Positions 24,360 through 32,462 of a DNA stretch of 64,000 nucleotides are shown here, piece by piece. Both the position numbers and the translations under genes were made by a program. The notes under the pieces were generated by a model, which was not told the origin of the DNA, did not search any database, and was given only the letters and a program-made list of their open reading frames with translations. The number at the start of each line of letters is the position of its first letter. Position 1 is the stretch's first letter. This DNA comes from CAZEHO01 sp964511945 (GTDB lineage Bacteria > Actinomycetota > Acidimicrobiia > Spongiisociales > UBA11373): NCBI GenBank assembly GCA_964511945.1, contig CAZEHO010000006.1, forward strand, positions 1 through 64,000, written 5' to 3'.

Positions 24360-25535
24360 CTATTCGGTGCAGGTGAACACCTGATACTGGGGTGGGACGA
24401 TGTCGCCTTCAGCCACGCCGGCGATCACTTCCCCTGCAGCGTTGTAGCCCCACCACCACAGCGGTTGGCCTGCTTCGATCAGTACCACCTCGGGGGCGGC
24501 TTCGATCAGTAGCTGCTCGGGGTCGAAGCTGTGACCTTCGTGGCGTTCCTCGACCACATGGCCGGGGGAACAGTCGAGCCGCCCGAACGCATGCACTGTC
24601 GGCGGGGGTGGAGGCTGTGGTATCTCGTCGGCGGCAACGAACACCAACGTCGTGTCACCCATGATCCAGGTCATCGTGTCACCATCGACCACCACGGTGA
24701 TCGCGTTCTCTCCGACCCACAGAGCATCGGTGAACACCCGCTCCGTCGCCATTAGGTCGGCACCGTCGGACTCGACACAGGCAGCCGCAGTCATGATGAC
24801 CTCACCGGGGAATAGGACGCCGTCGCTGAAGGTGTAGTCACCGCCGAAGCGGTTGCAGCCGGTCGATCCGTCCAACACCCGGTCAATCTCGATCCACGGG
24901 TGCCGGGCGGCGTTCAGACCCACGTCGACCTGGTGCCGGACCCCATCGACTTCAAAGGAGTCGAGGAGCCACAGGCCCTCGAAGGAGAGAGCCTCGGTGT
25001 CCTCGGGCGAGTCGATCACTTCCACCTTGCCGTAGCCGGTGAGCACCGTGCCGCCGCCGAGGTGGATTGAGTCCTTGATCCGGTAGATGCCGGGCGAAAC
25101 ATCTGGTGCGACCATCCTGTAGCTCGGGGCCTGCGAAATGAGCACGCCGACAGCCGGGGTAGTGGTGTACTCGCCGGGTTGGATCTCCACGGCGGCTGGT
25201 GACCCGTCAGGACCCCTCTGGAGCAACTGGTGGGTGTTGATCCACTTCTCGCCGTTCCAGCATTGCCACATCGCAGTGACACCTCGCACGGCACGACCCG
25301 GCGGCTTGTCGTAGTCGATCATGACGTGGAGATCGTCGCCCGCCACTGTGGTGTCGGGGACAACGATGAGAGCGAAATCCCGCTCGGCTGCCAGAGCCTC
25401 GGGAGGTGGGTCCATACAGCCGTCGACCGACAGCGCCGTGCTGGTCTCGGGTGTCACTGTGGACAGAGTGGCGTCGGTGCCGCACCCGGCCAAGACCAGG
25501 ATGAGGAGGCTGGCTGCAACGTGGCGGGAACCCAT
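24360..25535 (-). CDS. Three-domain lipoprotein with central META (HslJ-like) domain
   Basis: The 391-residue lipoprotein has lipobox LVLAGCG near residue 16. An N-terminal beta domain (MWQCWNGEKWINTHQLL ... VSPGIYRIKDS) follows, then a central META/HslJ domain with GSTGCNRFGGDYTFSDG and the MTAAACVES motif. The C-terminal Cys-pair domain (LDCSPGHVVEE ... YQVFTCTE) is shared with the 23814 gene. The ATG at 25535 yields the signal peptide; the upstream frame does not. META domains occur in stress-related outer proteins; the precise role is unknown. Divergent from its truncated paralogue at 25616. Confidence 0.75.
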   Translation of the reverse strand: MGSRHVAASLLILVLAGCGTDATLSTVTPETSTALSVDGCMDPPPEALAAERDFALIVVPDTTVAGDDLHVMIDYDKPPGRAVRGVTAMWQCWNGEKWINTHQLLQRGPDGSPAAVEIQPGEYTTTPAVGVLISQAPSYRMVAPDVSPGIYRIKDSIHLGGGTVLTGYGKVEVIDSPEDTEALSFEGLWLLDSFEVDGVRHQVDVGLNAARHPWIEIDRVLDGSTGCNRFGGDYTFSDGVLFPGEVIMTAAACVESDGADLMATERVFTDALWVGENAITVVVDGDTMTWIMGDTTLVFVAADEIPQPPPPPTVHAFGRLDCSPGHVVEERHEGHSFDPEQLLIEAAPEVVLIEAGQPLWWWGYNAAGEVIAGVAEGDIVPPQYQVFTCTE

Positions 25536-25615
25536 GCGTGAAACCCTACGCCGGCCCGTGTTGCCGAACCGTCGAGTTGTGGCAGTCTGGACGCTGCACC
25601 GACACGGGAGCCGGG

Positions 25616-26221
25616 GTGCGGGCACAGTGGATCGCCATTGGGGGGCTGCTCGTGGTGCTGGCTGCCGGGTGTACGGGCGAGCCGGTGTCGAACTGGTCCA
25701 CCCCAACCTCGTCCACGGCCCCGATCACCTACGAGCCGGTGCCAGTTGATCCCCCGGCCCCGGATCTGGTAACCGCTGATGGGGAGGCCGACCTGGGCGA
25801 CTACTGGGACTGCCTTGACCTGAAGTTCTGGGAGACCAACGGTTGGGTCCATATCGGCTCTGCCAGCTACGACCAGGCCACCGAGGGTCAGTGGGGTCCG
25901 CCGATGGAGGAGCAGGTGTGTGACCTGGTGCTGCGTGCCGGTGACCCGATCCGCCTGCCCGCCGACGCGGCCCCGGGGACGTACCGGGTGATGGAGCGGG
26001 TCGTGTTGTTGGTTGGAGTCGGGTCTCGGGACCGGGCCACCGCTTCGCCCGGCGAGTTGATGGCGGGTGCGATCGAAGCGACCGTTCAGAGTGCCATCGA
26101 GGTGGCGGTGGCGTCGGATCGGCCATGCCTGGCTCATGAGTGGGGTTGGGCCTGGACCTTCGTCAGCTCCCTGAGCAGCCGTTGCCGGCCGTCCAACTGG
26201 CGGCCGTCGAACACGTCGTGA
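25616..26221 (+). CDS. Lipoprotein paralogue of the 24360 gene, 3' end probably replaced
   Basis: From GTG 25616 (GGGAG upstream) the product has lipobox LVVLAAGCTG and a domain (YWDCLDLKFWETNGWVHIG ... APGTYRVMERVVL) similar to the N-terminal domain of the divergent META lipoprotein. META and C-terminal domains are absent. The last about 30 codons lie antisense to the HNH fragment, so the gene was probably cut by a recombination junction near 26130. 201 residues as read. Confidence 0.6.
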   Translation: MRAQWIAIGGLLVVLAAGCTGEPVSNWSTPTSSTAPITYEPVPVDPPAPDLVTADGEADLGDYWDCLDLKFWETNGWVHIGSASYDQATEGQWGPPMEEQVCDLVLRAGDPIRLPADAAPGTYRVMERVVLLVGVGSRDRATASPGELMAGAIEATVQSAIEVAVASDRPCLAHEWGWAWTFVSSLSSRCRPSNWRPSNTS

Positions 26222-26352
26222 TGATGTGAGCAGAGACCGACCAGGTTGTCGGCCGTATACGTGAACGGTTGACCGCCCATTCCGGACGGCTCCACATGGG
26301 CCTTGTCAGTCCACGGCAACGTGCAATCAGGGCTGCCCGAGAATGAGGTCAA
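26134..26352 (-). pseudogene. HNH endonuclease C-terminal fragment
   Basis: The frame reads DKAHVEPSGMGG, then DNLVGLCSHHHDVFDGRQ: the HNH core with the first His, the Asn and the final HH pair. The upstream half, including the first CxxC zinc knuckle partner, is missing, and the 5' end overlaps the start of the sensor kinase gene. It is therefore a broken mobile-element nuclease gene. Confidence 0.7.
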
Positions 26353-28133
26353 GAGTTTTTGACATTTCGCCGATTAGTCGATTGATGATGAAGACTGAGC
26401 GTCGTTCTTTCCAAGTCAGGGCCGAGCCGCTCCGGATAGCCCGAGCTGTCCTCACGACTTTGACTGTCGCGTCAGCACTGGTGGGTGTGTCTGTGGCAAC
26501 GCTGGGCCTTGCTTCAGGTGATCGACGGATCGTCTTGGCGGCTTTTGCGTTCTGGGTGATGTTCGCCATCTCGGTCCACGAGTTGATCACTGGGCGACTC
26601 CGGGCACTGATGGCGGTGGCGGTGTCTGTGACTGCTGTTGGGCTTGTGATGCCGTTGCAGAATTCAGACATCGTCCATGGGCTATCGGCGACTGTGATTC
26701 TTCTGGCCATGGCCGGTCATTCACTGCGAGTCGAGGACGGAGGGGACCGACGATTCTTAGCGTTGGTGACGGGCGTGTGGGTGTCACAACTGATCTGGGC
26801 CCAGCCTTGGAGTGGTTCCTTCGATCTTCACGACGCCGCGCAGTGGTTGATCCAGACGGGCCTGTTCCTCTTCGGGGTGAAGACGATCGGGATGGTCACC
26901 TCGGCGCTCTCGGTGAGCGAACGCCGCTACGGCAGTGTCTTCGGGGCGGCACCGGTGGGGATGATCGAGGCTGATTTCAGTGCCGTAGGGGACCGGGTCG
27001 CTGAGCTCCCGGTGAGCGATCCGGATGGGCTGCAGGATTACTTCTCAACACATCCTGATCAGATCACAGAGGCAATATCGCTACTCGAGATTCAACATGT
27101 CAATCGCGCGGCGCTCGATCTGATGCGGGTCGACTCAAGAAGGGCGCTGGTGCAGCAACTCGCCAAGACCTCCGGTTCCCCACAAGCCCTCGAGGCCTTC
27201 ACACAGCAACTGGTAGCGATCTGGCAGCAGCGTGCAGTCCTCGAAACAACCTTCACAGCAAAAAGGGGCGATGGCTCCGAACTCGAGGTGCTGCTAGGCA
27301 CAACATTCCCGGTAGACGCCAATCGTGAGTTGATCCTCAGCAGAGCAGTCGTCTCGATCACTGACCTCTCCGGCTCGGGCGACGCTCTCGAGTTCAAGGA
27401 CGATCTACTCGCGAGTGTGGGCCACCAACTGAGAACACCCCTCACCAGTGTGGCGGGCTTTTCTCGTGAACTCACCGACAGACCCGGCGACTTCGATGAC
27501 ACCGAGAAGGCCGAGACGGTGGCGATCATCGCTCAGGAAGCAGACACGTTGTCTCACGTCGTCGACAACCTGCTGGCAGCAAGCCGAGGCGATCTATCAA
27601 CACTCCCACTGCACATGGAACCAGTGGACATGCCGATCTTTCTCGCGTTGATGAGCCTGGACCTTGGTGTCAGACATTCGGGAAAGCGACTGCACTTCGG
27701 GCCCTGTGAAGCATTGGTATACGCCGATCAGCATCGGCTCCGTCAGATCATGCGAAACCTGATCGACAACGCTGTCACATACGGCGGCGAAGAGATCACA
27801 ATCGACGCCGTCACCGACGGCGAAGACGGCATCATCACAGTCTCTGACAACGGTGCAGGTCTTCCCCCAGGGCAAGAAGACCAAGCCTTCGAGCGAGTTC
27901 AACGGTCTGCCCGGACCAACGAGGGACCGATCTCACTCGGTCTCGGCCTCCCCGTAGCCTCCAACCTCGCTCAAGCCATGGGAGGTGCCCTCACCTACTC
28001 GCGGCGAGACGGTCAAACCACCTTCCAACTCAGGCTCCCCCTCCCACCCCCCAGCGCCCTAACAGACACCAGAATGGATACCGAAGCTGTTGAATCTGAT
28101 GACGCGCTCCTCACCCCAAGGATTCCCGCCTAA
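26343..28133 (+). CDS. Orphan membrane sensor histidine kinase
   Basis: The 596-residue kinase has six predicted membrane helices within about residues 30-210 and a PAS-like linker at about 215-345. A HisKA domain follows with phospho-acceptor His361 in LLASVGHQLRTPLTS. The HATPase domain has the N box RQIMRNLIDNAVTYGG, G1 box VSDNGAGLPPG and G2 region SLGLGLPVASNLA. It should autophosphorylate and pass phosphate to a response regulator, but none is in the island or nearby. The start is unsure: ATG 26343 or 26385. Codon use is less GC-biased than its neighbours, consistent with recent arrival. Confidence 0.85.
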   Translation: MRSRVFDISPISRLMMKTERRSFQVRAEPLRIARAVLTTLTVASALVGVSVATLGLASGDRRIVLAAFAFWVMFAISVHELITGRLRALMAVAVSVTAVGLVMPLQNSDIVHGLSATVILLAMAGHSLRVEDGGDRRFLALVTGVWVSQLIWAQPWSGSFDLHDAAQWLIQTGLFLFGVKTIGMVTSALSVSERRYGSVFGAAPVGMIEADFSAVGDRVAELPVSDPDGLQDYFSTHPDQITEAISLLEIQHVNRAALDLMRVDSRRALVQQLAKTSGSPQALEAFTQQLVAIWQQRAVLETTFTAKRGDGSELEVLLGTTFPVDANRELILSRAVVSITDLSGSGDALEFKDDLLASVGHQLRTPLTSVAGFSRELTDRPGDFDDTEKAETVAIIAQEADTLSHVVDNLLAASRGDLSTLPLHMEPVDMPIFLALMSLDLGVRHSGKRLHFGPCEALVYADQHRLRQIMRNLIDNAVTYGGEEITIDAVTDGEDGIITVSDNGAGLPPGQEDQAFERVQRSARTNEGPISLGLGLPVASNLAQAMGGALTYSRRDGQTTFQLRLPLPPPSALTDTRMDTEAVESDDALLTPRIPA

Positions 28134-28145
28134 GCGGCGGCGCTG

Positions 28146-28340
28146 ATGATCGCCCAAGGGGAGCACCCCAAGGCGGTCCAGACTCAGCTGGGGCACTCGT
28201 CGATCACGGTGACCATGGATCGGTACGGGCACCTGTACCCGGACACCTTGGATGCGTTGGCGGAACGCCTCGAAGCCACCCGCGAAGCAGCACTTCTGGA
28301 AGCCACCAGAGCGGTGCCGGCGGCCTCCCAGGCCGAGTAG
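28146..28340 (+). pseudogene. Tyrosine recombinase C-terminal remnant
   Basis: Residues MIAQGEHPKAVQTQLGHSSI through TVTMDRYGHLYPDTL match the end of the intact island 2 integrase (LLIAQGAHPKAIQQHLGHSS), with catalytic Tyr and the H-region His. The remaining about 300 residues are gone, replaced by the kinase gene 12 bp upstream. It lies beside att copy 2 pointing toward it, the position expected of the original integrase of island 1. Confidence 0.85.
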
Positions 28341-28394
28341 CCGCGGCCCCACCGCGGCCCAAGTCTCAAAGACTCCCTGGTCAGGGGCCTGTTA

Positions 28395-28461
28395 GCAGGG
28401 GACTCATAATCCCTTGGCCGCAGGTTCGAGTCCTGCCGGGCCCACTGTCAGAAGCCCCTGC
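28395..28461 (+). repeat. att copy 2 (tRNA 3' half plus flank)
   Basis: 67 bp identical to 21813-21879. It forms the junction between islands 1 and 2. Only the 3' part of the tRNA is present, so it is not a functional tRNA gene. Confidence 0.9.
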
Positions 28462-28477
28462 TCAGCGGGGGTTTCTG
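28450..28477 (-). terminator. Terminator hairpin at att 2 / integrase 3' end
   Basis: GAAGCCCC-(TGCTCAGC)-GGGGGTTTC forms an 8-bp stem with one G-U pair, just beyond the integrase stop (28483) and just after the tRNA-like repeat. It may serve either side. Related sequences with GAAGCCCCT occur at 21869, 29782 and 32399. Confidence 0.55.
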
Positions 28478-28482
28478 CGCGT

Positions 28483-29625
28483 TCAGAGTTCGAACGGGAG
28501 TACCCGTTGTTGGCCCTCAGGCCGCGGTGAGGCCGCGGACTGATCCAGAACTGCAGCTCTGATGGCGTCCAGACGGTCGGCGAGGCGGTCGAGTTCTCCG
28601 GGGAACAGGTGCCCGTAGCGATCGAGTGTCACGGTGATGGACGAGTGGCCGAGGTGCTGCTGGATGGCCTTGGGGTGGGCTCCCTGGGCGATGAGGAGGG
28701 TGGCTGCCGTGTGGCGCAGCTCGTGGATCCTGAGGTCGTCCGGGACCGACTCGGTCGCGCTGAGAGCCGGAAGCCAGATCCGGGGACGGAAGTGGGAGTA
28801 GCGGATCGGGTCACCTTGGGGAGAGGTGAAGACGAGGGAGTCGGGATCGGGGCCGACGTGGGTCCCGAGATGCCTGCCGAGACGCGTGGCCAGGAAGCGG
28901 GGGAGTGAGACGGTACGGCTCTGGTTGGTCTTTGTGTCTCCGAAGTGGAGGTTGCCGTTGACCTCGGCGAGAGATTCGGTGACGTGGAGGCGCCGGCCGA
29001 GGATGTCGAGGCGTTTGCGGCGGAGTGCTGCGGCTTCTCCCCACCGGAGGCCGCCATAGGCGAGCACGTAGACCAGGGTGTCGATCGGCTTGGACACCGC
29101 GGCGGCGAGATCCTCGACCTGCTCGGCGGTAAGGAACCGCATCTCCTTTGGTCGTTCGCGTGGGGTCTTGACTCCGAGGGCGGGGTTTGCCACGAGGTAT
29201 CCAGATTCGACGGCGGCTCGAAGGGTTGAGGAGAGCACCTGGCGGGCTTGTCTGATGCGTGAGGCGCTTAGGCCCCCGGTTTCGAGTTGGGCGACCCATT
29301 CCCGGATGTCGAGGTGGCGGATGGCGTGCAGCGGCGTGGTGCCGAAGCGCTTCAGGATGTGCACGTCGAGCAGGGACCGGTAGCTGGCTCGAGTTGCCGG
29401 CTTGAGATGCACTGTGGTGGCGAACCACCGCTCAGCCCAGTCGGCGAAGAGGGTCTTCCCGAGCCTCGGGTCGACCCAGCGACCCTGGGCCTTCTCGACC
29501 TCGACGCTTGCGAGGAACCGCTCGGCATCGACCTTGCGGCTGAAGGTCCGGGATCTCTCTTCGCCGGCGGGGGTGCGGTAGCGGGCTCGGTAGCGCTTCG
29601 ATCCACGCTTCTCGATGTGGGCCAT
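28483..29625 (-). CDS. int: Site-specific tyrosine recombinase (integrase)
   Basis: This integrase catalyses recombination between the element's attP and the tRNA 3' end. The 380-residue protein has an N-terminal arm-binding domain (IEKRGSKRYRARYRTPAG), a SAM-like core-binding domain at about residues 60-150, and the catalytic domain. Catalytic residues: Arg in YGGLRWGEAAAL, HxxR in HELRHTAATLL, and LGHSSITVTLDRYGHLF with the nucleophilic Tyr. All are intact. Its 3' end lies 20 bp from att 2, the normal arrangement for tRNA-targeting elements. Confidence 0.95.
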   Translation of the reverse strand: MAHIEKRGSKRYRARYRTPAGEERSRTFSRKVDAERFLASVEVEKAQGRWVDPRLGKTLFADWAERWFATTVHLKPATRASYRSLLDVHILKRFGTTPLHAIRHLDIREWVAQLETGGLSASRIRQARQVLSSTLRAAVESGYLVANPALGVKTPRERPKEMRFLTAEQVEDLAAAVSKPIDTLVYVLAYGGLRWGEAAALRRKRLDILGRRLHVTESLAEVNGNLHFGDTKTNQSRTVSLPRFLATRLGRHLGTHVGPDPDSLVFTSPQGDPIRYSHFRPRIWLPALSATESVPDDLRIHELRHTAATLLIAQGAHPKAIQQHLGHSSITVTLDRYGHLFPGELDRLADRLDAIRAAVLDQSAASPRPEGQQRVLPFEL

Positions 29626-29826
29626 GTTGTCTTCGGTGCTTGATCTCCCGCATCGGTATCACGCCGCGGTGACACCACTTGTCATGGAGGCTCTCGTAGA
29701 GACCTTTCAAACTGCTCCCATTCGGCTTCGATGCGGCTCCCATGGGCGAGGTCGAGGTCCTCTTCCATCTGTGTGGAAGGTCTGAAGCCCCTATCGGGGC
29801 TGCGCTGGGTTTCTCACGATGGCCCT

Positions 29827-30776
29827 ATGCGACTACTCAGTTTCGGCCTCGCTGCCATGTTCCTCGCTATGGGATTGGCCGCTTGCTCATCGGATCCGGT
29901 CCCTGCCATTGCTGAGGACTACCCGTCGGTCGATGGATCAACCTCTGCTGAGCCTCTGCAGGGCGCTGTCTTCTGTGAGATCCTCGACATTGACTGGGAG
30001 TGGTACACGCGCGGGCTTGAAGCTCCGAGGCTGATCGGGCCCTCAGACACCGCATATGACGAAGATCCACGCATCTTCGACTTCTTCCGCGATCACGTGT
30101 CACACAACGGGACGCACTCCGCCTACATGAACCTGATCAGCGGTCAAGCGGACCTGATCCTTGTCGCCAGAGAACCCTCGATCGACGAGCTGGAGGCTGC
30201 GGCCACGGCAGCCGTGAACCTCGATGTCCAGCCCGTTGCCCTGGATGCCTTTGTGTTCCTGGCGAATGACTCGGGTCCAGTCCGGGATCTTCCCCTGGAG
30301 ACGATCCGCCAGATCTACTCGGGAAGCATTACCACATGGGACCAAGCAGTTGCCGGAGCGGCACCGAACGAGATCGTCCCGTTTGTTCGGAACCGCAACT
30401 CCGGGAGCCAGGAGCTCATGGAGAAGCTGGTGATGCGTGCACGCCGATGCTCGCCTCAGCTCCCGACTTGGTGCTGTACGACATGATGGTCCCGTTCAAC
30501 ATGCTGGCGGCTGAGGCACATGGGATCGGGTACTCGGTGTACTTCTATGCAGCGCACATCAACCCAGGCCCTGACGTGACCATGATCGGCGTCAACGGCG
30601 TCATGCCGACCGCGGAGACAATCTCCAACGGTACCTATCCGCTCCTGTCCGAGGTCTACGTTGCGATCCGAGGTGACTCCGACGCCGACGACAGCGCCTT
30701 CCTTCTGCGGGACTGGCTCCTCAGCGCCGAAGGCCAGGAAGTTGTCGCGTCAAGTGGGTACGTGCCCCTGCCCTGA
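29827..30776 (+). pseudogene. PstS-like phosphate-binding lipoprotein, frameshifted
   Basis: From ATG 29827 the product has lipobox AMGLAACSS and a PBP-like phosphate-binding fold, including IYSGSITTWDQ and NRNSGSQELMEKL, signatures of PstS. At about 30436-30447 the frame is lost: the first frame ends at 30486, and the rest (TPMLASAPDLVLYDMMV to the stop at 30776) continues in the -1 frame. Restoring one base joins the halves into a 316-residue protein of normal PstS size. It is either a pseudogene or a sequencing error. No Pst permease is nearby. Confidence 0.78.
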
Positions 30777-30787
30777 GACCGTCCGAT

Positions 30788-31135
30788 CTAAGTGAGTTCC
30801 CCGAGCAGCATCAAGGCTGCGAGAGCGCACAGGATGTAGCCCCACGCCTCCATTGGGATCCAGAGAAACCGGTGGCCCTCGGGTGCCGCAGGCTGAGGCC
30901 CGGCCTCAGCGGACTCGGAGGTGTTCCCATCCGCAGCGCCACGTTTGTAGAGGGCTCGGCCGTGGAGCGCGGTCACGATCCCCGGTGCTCCGAAGGTCAG
31001 GGCGTAGGTCCAGCTGTGTTCCGCGAAGTAGTCCTCGCCTGCGATCGCGAACACGGTGACTTGAACAGCAGCACCGATGACGAAGAAGTAGATCGGGACC
31101 AGCCATCCACGACCAGACCAGGGCAACCAGCGCAT
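30788..31135 (-). CDS. Small membrane protein
   Basis: This 115-residue protein has three predicted membrane helices at about residues 10-30, 45-60 and 92-112, with a polar Ala/Glu-rich loop between the last two. No family is recognised. It is convergent with the PstS-like pseudogene, with only 11 bp between stops. Confidence 0.55.
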   Translation of the reverse strand: MRWLPWSGRGWLVPIYFFVIGAAVQVTVFAIAGEDYFAEHSWTYALTFGAPGIVTALHGRALYKRGAADGNTSESAEAGPQPAAPEGHRFLWIPMEAWGYILCALAALMLLGELT

Positions 31136-31197
31136 CAGTTCACCTCTCCGGCACCCGCCCGCAGGCTAGGCCAACCTGCTCGCAGGGCGTACTCGCG

Positions 31198-31213
31198 GCC
31201 CCTTCTGGGGCCA
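31198..31213. repeat. Perfect hairpin GGCCCC-TTCT-GGGGCC
   Basis: A 6-bp perfect stem with a 4-base loop between the small membrane gene start and the toxin-antitoxin genes. No T-run follows; role unclear. Confidence 0.35.
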
Positions 31214-31404
31214 CTCAAGGACCTCCCATTTGGCTTGCGCAAATCATGTTGCAGGTGCGTGTGTCATTGGAAGCGACCGGGAAGGACGGGAGAAACGTTC
31301 CTCAGTTCGCGGAGGGCGACGGCGGCCGGGTGCACCGCAGGTCCCTCCGGATCGGGGATCGAGCGGTCGCGCGCAATGGGGTCTTCCGTCGGCCCGGAGG
31401 GTGT

Positions 31405-31419
31405 GGCACAATTGTGGCC
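31405..31419. promoter_or_regulatory. Probable toxin-antitoxin operator
   Basis: The perfect palindrome CACAATTGTG (31407-31416), within TGGCACAATTGTGGCCA, lies directly before the antitoxin ATG. Phd/YefM antitoxins repress their own operon by binding such sites. Confidence 0.55.
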
Positions 31420-31689
31420 ATGACGAGTGAATCGCTGCGAACCATTCGGGATCGCTTCTCTGAGTTCGTGGAACGCGTGCAGGGGCACCACGAACGGGTG
31501 GTGGTCACCCGCAACGGAACTCCGGCTGCGGTGCTGATCAACCCCGATGATCTGGAGTCGTTGGAGGAGACGATCGCGGTGCTGGGTGACTCGGAGGCCG
31601 TTGCCGAGTTGGTGGAGGCGCATCAGGCGTACCTCGAGGGCGATGTGGTCCGGGGGGTTGAGGCGGTTCGGGCGCTGCGTCCCCGGTGA
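31420..31689 (+). CDS. Phd/YefM-family antitoxin
   Basis: This 89-residue protein has the family N-terminus (TIRDRFSEFVERVQGHHERVVVTRNGTPAAVLI), which forms the DNA-binding and dimerisation fold. The C-terminal helix (AELVEAHQAYLEGD) wraps the toxin. It neutralises the downstream RelE-like toxin and should repress its own promoter through the palindrome just upstream. ATG 31420 is chosen; the upstream frame has no homology. The stop overlaps the toxin GTG. Confidence 0.88.
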   Translation: MTSESLRTIRDRFSEFVERVQGHHERVVVTRNGTPAAVLINPDDLESLEETIAVLGDSEAVAELVEAHQAYLEGDVVRGVEAVRALRPR

Positions 31690-31976
31690 GCGGGGAACCG
31701 TACGAGATCGTCGTGACCGGCCCGGCAGCCCGGGCGATCAGGGAGACGTTGCCGGAGGCGGTGGCGTTTGCGGTGATCGATTTCGTGACCGGACCGCTGC
31801 GAGAGAACCCGCACCGTGTGGGCGCGCCGCTTCGGGGGGAACTCGAGGGGATCTGGAGTGCGCGGCGTGGCACCTACCGGATCCTGTACCGCGTCGACGA
31901 TCGGGCTCGGGAAGTGATCGTGCTTCGGGTAGGGCATCGACGCGGCATCTACCGACCGGAGTCACCGTCAGGCTGA
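31686..31976 (+). CDS. RelE/ParE-family toxin
   Basis: RelE toxins cut mRNA in the ribosome. The 96-residue protein has the family pattern YEIVVTGPAARAIRE, PLRGELEGIWSARRGTYRILYRV and VIVLRVGHRRGIY, with the basic residues and C-terminal His-Arg-Arg-x-x-Tyr typical of active RelE. The GTG start overlaps the antitoxin stop (GTGA), giving coupled translation. In a small island this module probably favours element retention. Confidence 0.88.
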   Translation: MSGEPYEIVVTGPAARAIRETLPEAVAFAVIDFVTGPLRENPHRVGAPLRGELEGIWSARRGTYRILYRVDDRAREVIVLRVGHRRGIYRPESPSG

Positions 31977-32018
31977 GGCAGCGCTCCGCTGGGGTGGTGA
32001 TTCATAAGCACATACCTC

Positions 32019-32258
32019 TCATGGAGCGGATGGCTCATACCACGAGGGTTCGGCACCCATGCCATCCCAGAAGATGAGGAGGCGACCGCAGGTGCGGCAC
32101 TTCCAGCCATGAATCATCCGTGCGTGGAGGCTTTCCGGGAGGAGCGGCTTCTCCCATTCGTCGAAATCGGTGTCGGAGATGAGAAGCCACTCGTCGGGGT
32201 TTGGGATCTCGCCCGACGTACGAATCTGGTCGCCGCATGCGCAGCCGAATCTCGCCAT
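32019..32258 (-). CDS. Small zinc-ribbon-like protein
   Basis: This 79-residue protein has an N-terminal FGCACGDQI and a central GWKCRTCGRLLIFWDG, a probable four-Cys zinc site. It has a Trp-rich C-terminus. No family is assigned, though the pattern resembles small phage or island zinc-ribbon proteins. It is the last gene of island 2 before att 3. Confidence 0.6.
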   Translation of the reverse strand: MARFGCACGDQIRTSGEIPNPDEWLLISDTDFDEWEKPLLPESLHARMIHGWKCRTCGRLLIFWDGMGAEPSWYEPSAP

Positions 32259-32396
32259 TCATCGAGTCTGGCACATGGAGGACGATCCCTCCCTCTGGGG
32301 TGGCATGGTCCCATCCCAAAGGAAGGGTGCGCTCCAGGCCGCGGTCAGGCCGCGAGTCGTTGAGAAACGGCACGAACCGTTGCCCGACGTCCAGAG

Positions 32397-32428
32397 GTGA
32401 AGCCCCTGTTCAGGGGCGATTTCTGCGT
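32397..32428. repeat. Relic of the att-flanking terminator
   Basis: TGAAGCCCCTGTTCAGGGGC followed by GATTTCTGCG resembles the flank of att 2 (28449-28480: AGAAGCCCCTGC ... GTTTCTGCGC). It lies 34 bp before att 3 and suggests an earlier integration or excision at the same site. Confidence 0.45.
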
Positions 32429-32462
32429 ATCCGGCCAGGTCGGTGAATCGCCCCGGACTGAC

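Larger units (their letters stand above)
21863..28402. mobile_element. Island 1: tRNA-integrated element, integrase dead
   Basis: Bounded by att copies 1 and 2 (67-bp direct repeats). It carries four lipoprotein or membrane-anchored genes with shared domains, another lipoprotein, an orphan sensor kinase, an HNH nuclease fragment, and an integrase C-terminal remnant beside att copy 2. Without an integrase it cannot excise by itself; the integrase of island 2 might act on its att sites. Confidence 0.8.
28448..32462. mobile_element. Island 2: tRNA-integrated element with intact integrase
   Basis: Bounded by att copies 2 and 3 (45-bp core). It contains an intact tyrosine integrase next to att 2, a frameshifted PstS-like lipoprotein gene, a small membrane protein, a Phd/RelE toxin-antitoxin pair and a zinc-ribbon protein. 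At 4 kb it has no replication or transfer genes, so it is a minimal integrative island. Confidence 0.82.

Noticed and set aside
29699..29785. 28-codon minus-strand frame upstream of the integrase, a possible excisionase
   Set aside because: Too short, with no helix-turn-helix pattern; excisionases are normally 55 residues or more.
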